A stretch of 64,000 nt of DNA from Margaritifera margaritifera (Eukaryota; Mollusca; Bivalvia; Unionida; Margaritiferidae), in contig JAQPZY010001176.1 of assembly GCA_029931535.1 (NCBI GenBank), positions 481,001 through 545,000 on the forward strand. The letters run 5' to 3'. The translations under genes were made by a program, and so were the position numbers. Under the pieces are notes generated by a model, which saw only the letters and a list, made by a program, of their open reading frames with translations, was not told the DNA's origin and did no database searches. Of the stretch, positions 57,868-64,000 are shown piece by piece. How positions within the stretch are numbered: position 1 is the first letter of the stretch; each line of letters begins with the position of its first letter.

Positions 57868-57925
57868 TTCGGGGCGGGGTGAAGGTGGGGGGTTTGTTGG
57901 TGGTGGTGATTGGGTTGTGGTTAAA
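57868..57925 (+). other. G-rich patch, possible quadruplex
   Basis: GGGGCGGGGTGAAGGTGGGG and GGTTTGTTGGTGGTGG lie side by side right after a T10 run. The fourth long G run is far off, so a three-tetrad quadruplex is uncertain. It is unusual against the AT-rich background. Confidence 0.4.
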
Positions 57926-58065
57926 ACCCGTTGTTATAGGTATTTGATACATAAGATATGTACCTAGTAACGATAACACTCGGTTTTCTGCATTCATAAA
58001 GTACTGAATTATTGGGTTTCTCCCTCAGGCCTAGACTCTTCCCTTGTTTCATTGTACACAGCAGA

Positions 58066-58069
<4 letters not shown>

Positions 58070-58127
<58 letters not shown>
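58070..58127. repeat. (TA)n microsatellite
   Basis: About 29 TA units, directly left of a CATACTGA...TCAGTATG hairpin (58130-58160) and the family A palindrome. Confidence 0.97.
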
Positions 58128-58129
<2 letters not shown>

Positions 58130-58167
58130 CATACTGAGATATTGAAATATATCAGTATGAGAACATT

Positions 58168-58714
58168 GAACATTGATATCACCACAGTGGCGATATCACT
58201 TTTGGAACTACTTTATTTTTTCATTTAATAAGTATGTCCGTCCTTATGTATGTTATTAAAACTTGTGTTTATATTTTTAGGCCTATTCTATTTTTCTTCT
58301 TTTTCTCCTTCTATCTCCCTCCCTTCTCCTCTCTCTATCAGGATTATACGATTTTAAAATATGTCAAGACTGTAGACCCTCTAGTATACATTTATGTAAT
58401 CAATCAGGATGAACATCAAAAAATGCCTTGAAACAAACTCCAAACTACAGAAATTATGTTTCAAAAACAAAGTTTTCCATATGAATCGTGCAAATTGTAA
58501 GTGAATGAACTTCCATGACCTGTTTCTATTCGATATTCAGCGTCACCCATGTGGTGTAGTATACATACCTGTTATACTCTACGACAAACGGTACAAGTTT
58601 TTAGGGAAAAACTCTTTATTAAATGTAGTCATATAATTATTAAAGTAGCAATTTTAACTCTCATCACAGTCATAATCATATTTGAAAACGATACAGAAAT
58701 CGGGGATAGATGAG

Positions 58715-58716
<2 letters not shown>
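58168..58716 (-). repeat. Repeat family A, copy 3 (inverted, truncated)
   Basis: It starts with the same palindrome (58174-58198) and then runs as the reverse complement of the right half of copies 1 and 2: CTCTACGACAAACGGTACAA, AGGTCATGGAAGTTCAT-type end, GATATTCAGCGTCACC and AATCATATTTGAAAACGAT. It is cut off at the (TA)n run starting at 58716. Confidence 0.78.

Positions 58717-58786
<70 letters not shown>
58716..58786. repeat. (TA)n microsatellite
   Basis: About 35 TA units at the broken end of family A copy 3. Confidence 0.97.
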
Positions 58787-58789
<3 letters not shown>

Positions 58790-60905
58790 TCGTCATCAAG
58801 GAAATATTATCATTGATGACATAATTTTCGAATAAATGACCTTCATTGCATCACATTACAAATAGCGTCTGACTGTTACAGTATTATGTTATTGCTTAGC
58901 AGAGTCAAAGTCCAATGTATTTTGAGTTATGTTTAAAATATAGATAAATAAATACATAAATAAATAAACGAAGAAAGAAAAAATGAAAGAAAGAGAGAAA
59001 GGAATGTTTCTTAAAAATACAAGTTATGGAACGTATGGAGTAATATAGTATGTCATAGTATATCATTCCAGTCGTTTCATAATTTTTATATCTAATGAAC
59101 AGTCATGTGAGATTCTCTGTTCATCTCTTAATATCACTGATACTATGTTTCGGTCTGTCTCGTATTTTTTTCGATATTCAACATGTATAGTATCACCAAA
59201 TGACATACAAATTTACGTCATCACGTCCTACAAGACAAAGGAGCAATATCAGAGGCATACGAATATACATTCAAATTTTGTTCACTATACTAATTATGCA
59301 GTTTTTTGGTTCTCAGGATAAAATGAGATATTTAAGTAATGTGCAAGATAAATTCTCACATTTGTACTGTTTTAAATCAAATTTATGAAATTCTTTGGAG
59401 AGTTTCAATATCTTGGTCATGAAGTATCGCAAAAAGATATTTATTTTTACTGATTTCATGAACTTCATTTATATTACCTAAGCTCTATTGTAAGATCCAT
59501 TATAACTGACCTCGGACGGAAATTTATAAGAAGTGTACAAATACTATCTAAAAGAATGTTGTGTAACTCTTGTTAATAATAGTTACAAAGGATCTATTAA
59601 GAAATGTAGGCTATTATTCAGATATGTATACTATAACGAAAAGATCTTCAATGCACCTTAAGTTTGCATTCATCAAACATTGATTTGCTTCAAAAAAGTG
59701 GATCAAGTTGCGAACAAAAGAATATATTTTAAATTATTTTAACTAAGGCTTTATTTAAATTTAATTCAACATTTATCTAAATTGTATTTGCTTTCTGTAT
59801 GACATATGTTTCTTTAGGCATTTCATCAAAGTTTTTTTAAAGCAAGTTGTACATTTAATCTATGAAGATGCACATACGGTATGTGTTAGACGCATACATT
59901 TTTTAATATCGTATTTACATGTACTCGTGAATAACAACTGCGACCAGAGCAAACCCAGATCTGCTACCACATAGTGAGCCTGTGGATCAAAGTGTACGCT
60001 TTTAGTTCAAAATACATAGAAAAACCAGCACAAATTGCTCACCACATGACGTCTTGAAGGTTATTTCTGGGTTTTTTTAGCGATGAATATTTGACGAAAA
60101 AATAGACAAATTTGACTATGACAGCGCTAGGTCCTCTAGATGAAGCATTACATTTAATATTGATCAGTTACAGTTGGCAATGTTTTTTATCGAAAGCAAG
60201 GTTAACTCAAGAGAACACTTTTCTGCAAGTTTCTAGTAACAGATTTCAACTTGCAATTGCAGCAGCATTATCCGAGATGTAAGGGACGTAATCAACTGTG
60301 CTAAGTAACCTCGGATATATTTGTGGGAATACGCATATATTTGATGGGTTTGGGTGATTCGCCTCTGGCGGATTGCACTACTTATGTTGCGACAGAAAAG
60401 GCCGACAATGTTACGATTATGACTTTATCTCCTACCAGCGCCATATTGTGCCATGTGAGCAAAAGTTGTTCCGAATATTGTTTTCAATGGCGGCGAATTA
60501 CATCTGAAATTTCTTCTTAGACTTGACGGAAAAGGCCGAGTACATTTCGATTGAGAAGCATGCGAATAGCTTAGACCCGGATCAACTGGCACATTTTGCG
60601 CCGGCAGATCTTGGTTTAAAATGGCAGCTGTGGTTACTTATTGCAGTGTAAAATACTTCAAAATTACTGGCTTTATGAATAGATAATCTATTAAATTGGA
60701 GACATGTGCAATTTATATTTCTGAAAGAATTGATCATTGGCTAATATTTACTCTCCAGCGGAAATGTGATTTGTTTTATAAAAATTTACTTGACGAATAT
60801 TTAGTTATCTTAAGTTCACAAGAATTGCCTGTAACATTTTGTTTTGTTGACTAAACATTTCTTACTGATTCAATTTTGATTCTATTTTCTCCATGAAATA
60901 ACTCT
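58790..60905. other. No recognisable gene
   Basis: AT-rich with small unassigned ORFs (59200-59388 and 60323-60520, plus). Near 60395-60415 and 60525-60560 a short GAAAAGGCCGA motif occurs twice, but no further structure was found. Confidence 0.4.
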
Positions 60906-60910
60906 GAATC

Positions 60911-61040
60911 GATAAATTTACCAATATAATAGACACGACCGAAGTGGCAAACATGCAAAATACATCTAAAGGTAAATTTACCAATATAATAGACACGACC
61001 GAAGTGGCAAACATGCAAAATACATCTAAAGGTAAATTTA
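60911..61040. repeat. Perfect 60-bp tandem duplication
   Basis: Two complete, identical 60-bp units plus a partial third (unit contains GACACGACCGAAGTGGCAAA). Perfect identity implies a very recent event. Confidence 0.97.
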
Positions 61041-61189
61041 CCCCACAGACTGTTAAACTTTACGAACATATTGCATTAAAATTGAACTTCTTTGCATCGG
61101 GTTCGTGGCATCATTAATATTATTTATTTTAAGCAAAGTTTCCCAACTTTGCAAATTTTTAGATCCTTGATAGATTTCTTATTGTAGAT

Positions 61190-61840
61190 CGCTCCATAGT
61201 TATTAAGTACTTCTGATAAGTATAAGGTGAAGTTGCGTGCATTGGCAACAACAAGCACATTAGAGAGAATGTTGGCATACCTCTATACTATTTTATGTAC
61301 TGTGACTGAAATTTCTTTATTTGTGGCACTCGTATTAGGGAAACAACACTTTGTTTAAAGTAGTCATCTGATCGAAATGGCCAAAGTACGCTAACTTTAG
61401 CAGTTATTAAAATAGGAAAAATTAAGTTCGCCAGAGTAGACAATACTAGCTTCTGAAAGTGCAATAAATGAATTATAAAGTGTAAAAAATTTAAAACGTT
61501 GTCGGATATTTTTATTTTTTATTTTTTTAATTGGCCAACTAAAGTCAAAAAGTGAAAATGATAAAGCGGAGCTAGCAGTCTTTTGAGATATTGCACAGCT
61601 GAAGTAAATCGAAGCTATATATTCTCAAACTCAAATTACACCCATCAATTACACAATAAAATAAACGGAATTAAAAGTTCTTTTTAACAATACCAGTGAT
61701 ACATAAGTTTTTTTTAAATAACCAGGATTGCCAGTGAGGACAATCTCCGAAATTCTTTGTCTTTATCAATTAAACCATGTGCAAAGTACGAAACTGTAGA
61801 GCGAAACTTTAAGACAAATTTGAACATTTATGCAATTGCT
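61190..61840 (+). repeat. Repeat family B, copy
   Basis: Direct match to 62505-63100: TTATTAAGTA at the start, then TACTGTGACTGAAATTTCTT, TATTAGGGAAACAAC, GCCAGAGTAGACAATACTAG, GCGGAGCTAGCAGTCTTTTG and AATAACCAGGATTGCC-type blocks in the same order. The differences include a longer insertion in each copy. Confidence 0.8.
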
Positions 61841-61924
61841 TTTCTGTTTTTCGTGTCATCATGTTTTATTTTCTGAATAAAATGGTACATTAATAACGAT
61901 GCTATATATGAAAGTAAGCTAATT

Positions 61925-62368
61925 ATGCCTAGTTTGCTCTTCCTTATACGATATGCCTTGTGGCAGTATTGTGTGTACATTGTTCTTAATAATGGGAAAA
62001 TTAAAAGTCACAGAAGTAAAATCAACTTAAATTTAAAACTGCCTGATCAAGTTAAAGAAAAATACAGTAAAAAATGTTCTTTTAATTCAATTGTAATAAG
62101 AGCAATGATGACAAACAGATTCGCATACTTCCATATACTACTGTCAGAAGAATTAACAAACTTTTACCCTCTGACCCCTGTGGACCTGATCTGTTCCATC
62201 CCTGTTCAGACTGTACGATTTATCAGTGACATCTCAGGAATTATTGTGGCAAGTTTCATATTCCTGTCTTTTAGCGCAGAATTATTTCCTATGTTGAGAA
62301 AATGCATTTTGAAAATAGCTCACTGTTCACAATTGTATAGTACTGGAGGGGGGGGGGGACTTCTGTGA
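61925..62368 (+). CDS. Unassigned 147-codon ORF between two family B copies
   Basis: The longest open frame in the window. It starts MPSLLFLIRYALWQYCVYIV, has a basic middle (KIKSHRSKINLNLKLPDQVK), a hydrophobic stretch (FISDISGIIVASFIFLSFSA, about residues 98-117) that could span a membrane, and a poly-Gly end from a G run. No family is recognised. Lying in the spacer between two copies of a repeat, it could be part of a larger duplicated element or chance. Codon content is as AT-rich as the surroundings. Confidence 0.18.
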   Translation: MPSLLFLIRYALWQYCVYIVLNNGKIKSHRSKINLNLKLPDQVKEKYSKKCSFNSIVIRAMMTNRFAYFHILLSEELTNFYPLTPVDLICSIPVQTVRFISDISGIIVASFIFLSFSAELFPMLRKCILKIAHCSQLYSTGGGGGLL

Positions 62369-62504
62369 GACTTTGGTACTAACGAATACTCTTCTATAGA
62401 GGAAATGCATAATAATTAGTCAGAAGGACTGTAAAGATGCTTGCGACAAAAATTGTCAGCTATACAACCCAAATAAAATCATACAATGATGATTCCGCTC
62501 CACA

Positions 62505-63100
62505 GTTTATTAAGTATTTCTGAAACAGGGACAGATACAAGGTGCTACTTTCATATACTGTGACTGAAATATTTTTATACGTGGTATTAGGGAAACAACG
62601 CACTGTCTAAAGCAGACAGCTGATCGAAATAGCTTCTTCCATGTGTTCGAGACAAATGAACATGAAGTAGCCCAAAGTACACTAAATTTAGCGGTTATTA
62701 AGATAGAGAACAATGAATTTTGCCAGAGTAGACAATACTAGCTTCAGAAAGTGCAACAAGTGAATTATACAATATTTTAAAATAATAAATAATAAATAAA
62801 AAGAGTTATTGGCTATTTTTATTGTCTCAATTACCTCTCAAGTCCAAGAGGTGAAAGTGACCAAACGGAGCTAGCAATCTTTTGAGAGATGCACATCTGA
62901 AGTAAGTACAAGCTGTAGACTCTACAGCCTAAATTAACCCATCAATCATATATTACAATAAAGGGAATTCAATTTTATTTTAGCAATATCTAAGATATAA
63001 AAGGTCTTTTTTCAAATAACCGGGACTACCTGTGAGGAATTTTTTATTCTTTCTAAATCAAATCCTGTGCAAATTACAGAACTGTAGAACGGAACCAAAG
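62505..63100 (+). repeat. Repeat family B, copy
   Basis: Same order of blocks as 61190-61840, about 1.3 kb downstream in direct orientation. It carries an extra segment near 62635-62665 (CATGTGTTCGAGACAAATGA) that the first copy lacks. Confidence 0.8.
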
Positions 63101-63383
63101 GATGATGTTGCTTAGTGCTCATAAAGATCATATTTCGCATTTATTTGATTATGTGGCAAAGACCAATATAAATAAAATAAAATAAAAATATAAATGGTAA
63201 TTTCTTTATTCTGCACTCTCATTATCGCAAATATATAAAATGGTATGTAACTACGTATCACTATGACAATTAAAATGAACTTGCTGTATGATATAAATGA
63301 ATCTGAAATCTGAACATTTTCCAAATTTGAACGAACTTTCATCATTGAGTAGATTTATATAGGAAAATGTAGGGTCTCTAAAC

Positions 63384-63590
63384 CATTGTCTAATTACTGA
63401 ATTGCATCACGCATTGCCTGTGTGATTGTCTAATTACTGCAATGCATCACGCATTGCCTGTGTGAATGTCTAATTACTGCATCGCATCACGCATTGCCTG
63501 TGTGATTGTCTAATTACTGCATTGCATCACGCATTGCCTGCGTAATTGTCTAATTACTGCATTGCATCACGTATTGCCTCTGTGATTGTA
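63384..63590. repeat. 40-bp tandem repeat, 5 copies
   Basis: The unit contains TTGTCTAATTACTGCATTGC, then ATCACGCATTGCCTGTGTGA, with regular 40-bp spacing and few mismatches. Confidence 0.97.
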
Positions 63591-63593
63591 TCA

Positions 63594-63685
63594 AGAAGAA
63601 GAAGAAGAAGGAGAGAAAGTGGAAGAAGAGGAGGAGGAGCAGAAGGAGAAGGAGAAAGATGAGGTGGAAAGAAAGAAAAAAAATT
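63594..63685. repeat. Purine-rich (GAA/GGA)n tract
   Basis: GAAGAAGAAGAAGGAGAG-like sequence, all purines on the plus strand for most of its length. Low complexity. Confidence 0.85.
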
Positions 63686-64000
63686 GATAGAAAATTATCT
63701 TTGAGGGAATGCAAATCTTCACTATATATACCTCAGTACATATATATTGGTCGCTTGGCCATACATAAACTCGTACAACTACCTACCTACCTAGAGTGAA
63801 TCTGATTACAGTAAGATTATCAACGCTTTATTACAGTGCCATGCTCTAAGCCGTAAGGTAGTTGATTCTCAAGAATTTAAAGCGACAGTCCCTGTATACA
63901 TATTTATTTGGCTTGTTTCTTGTTTAGTTTAATCATAAGAATAGTGTTTTCTATTAATGCGGTGACTGTTTAAATTGGTTCATGCATTAAACCAGTGCTG

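Overview
This window looks like nuclear DNA of a mollusc, probably a bivalve. It is strongly AT-rich by eye. It is packed with (TA)n, (GA)n, (CA)n, (GATA)n and (AAT)n runs and with long minisatellites of 24-71 bp period. It carries the transposon mix usual in molluscs: decayed APE-type LINEs, a Ty3/Gypsy element, a Polinton-type integrase, Crypton/KIAA1958-like recombinase relics, a Penelope-like tail, tRNA-headed SINEs, a hAT MITE, and a dispersed repeat near 19.1 kb that I recognise as widespread in bivalves. The phylum call is moderately sure; the class is an inference. I saw no prokaryotic operon structure, no rRNA, no bona fide tRNA gene and no clear conserved host exon.

Layout. 1-1.2 kb: a broken coiled-coil coding relic. 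2-4.9 kb: a plus-strand LINE reverse transcriptase with two internal tandem expansions. 7.1-11.3 kb: plus-strand Polinton-like relic whose integrase core and C-terminal chromodomain are readable through frameshifts. 11.6-12.1 kb: weak minus-strand LINE fragment. 12.5-16.7 kb: a complete-length but dead minus-strand Ty3/Gypsy element with both LTRs, gag, protease, RT, RNase H and integrase. 17-21 kb: microsatellites and short repeats. 21.3-23.6 kb: two tandem Crypton-like recombinase relics. 25.6-28.5 kb: a minus-strand LINE with endonuclease and RT. 29.0-30.3 kb: a Penelope-like 3' part with a hammerhead-like core. 31-39 kb: microsatellites, minisatellites, a palindromic MITE and a 3-kb satellite with a higher-order duplication.

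40.0-42.9 kb is the most unusual part. Two arms about 0.6-1 kb long lie in inverted orientation around a small unique core. On the minus strand the core has CCAAT boxes, a CRE palindrome, a TATA box, two short ORFs overlapping as ATGA, a 72-bp intron with good splice sites and a poly(A) signal. This is the best candidate here for a live, undescribed gene.

44-49 kb: four large minisatellites and a perfect small hAT MITE with TIR-like ends and 8-bp target duplication. 49.5-63 kb: a possible solo LTR, a SINE, and two unnamed repeat families. Family A is about 1.25 kb with a palindromic marker and three copies. Family B is about 0.65 kb with three copies. The rest is unassigned AT-rich DNA. Almost all coding signal here is transposon debris; the only intact candidate ORFs of interest are at 41.4-41.8 kb and, weakly, at 61.9-62.4 kb.
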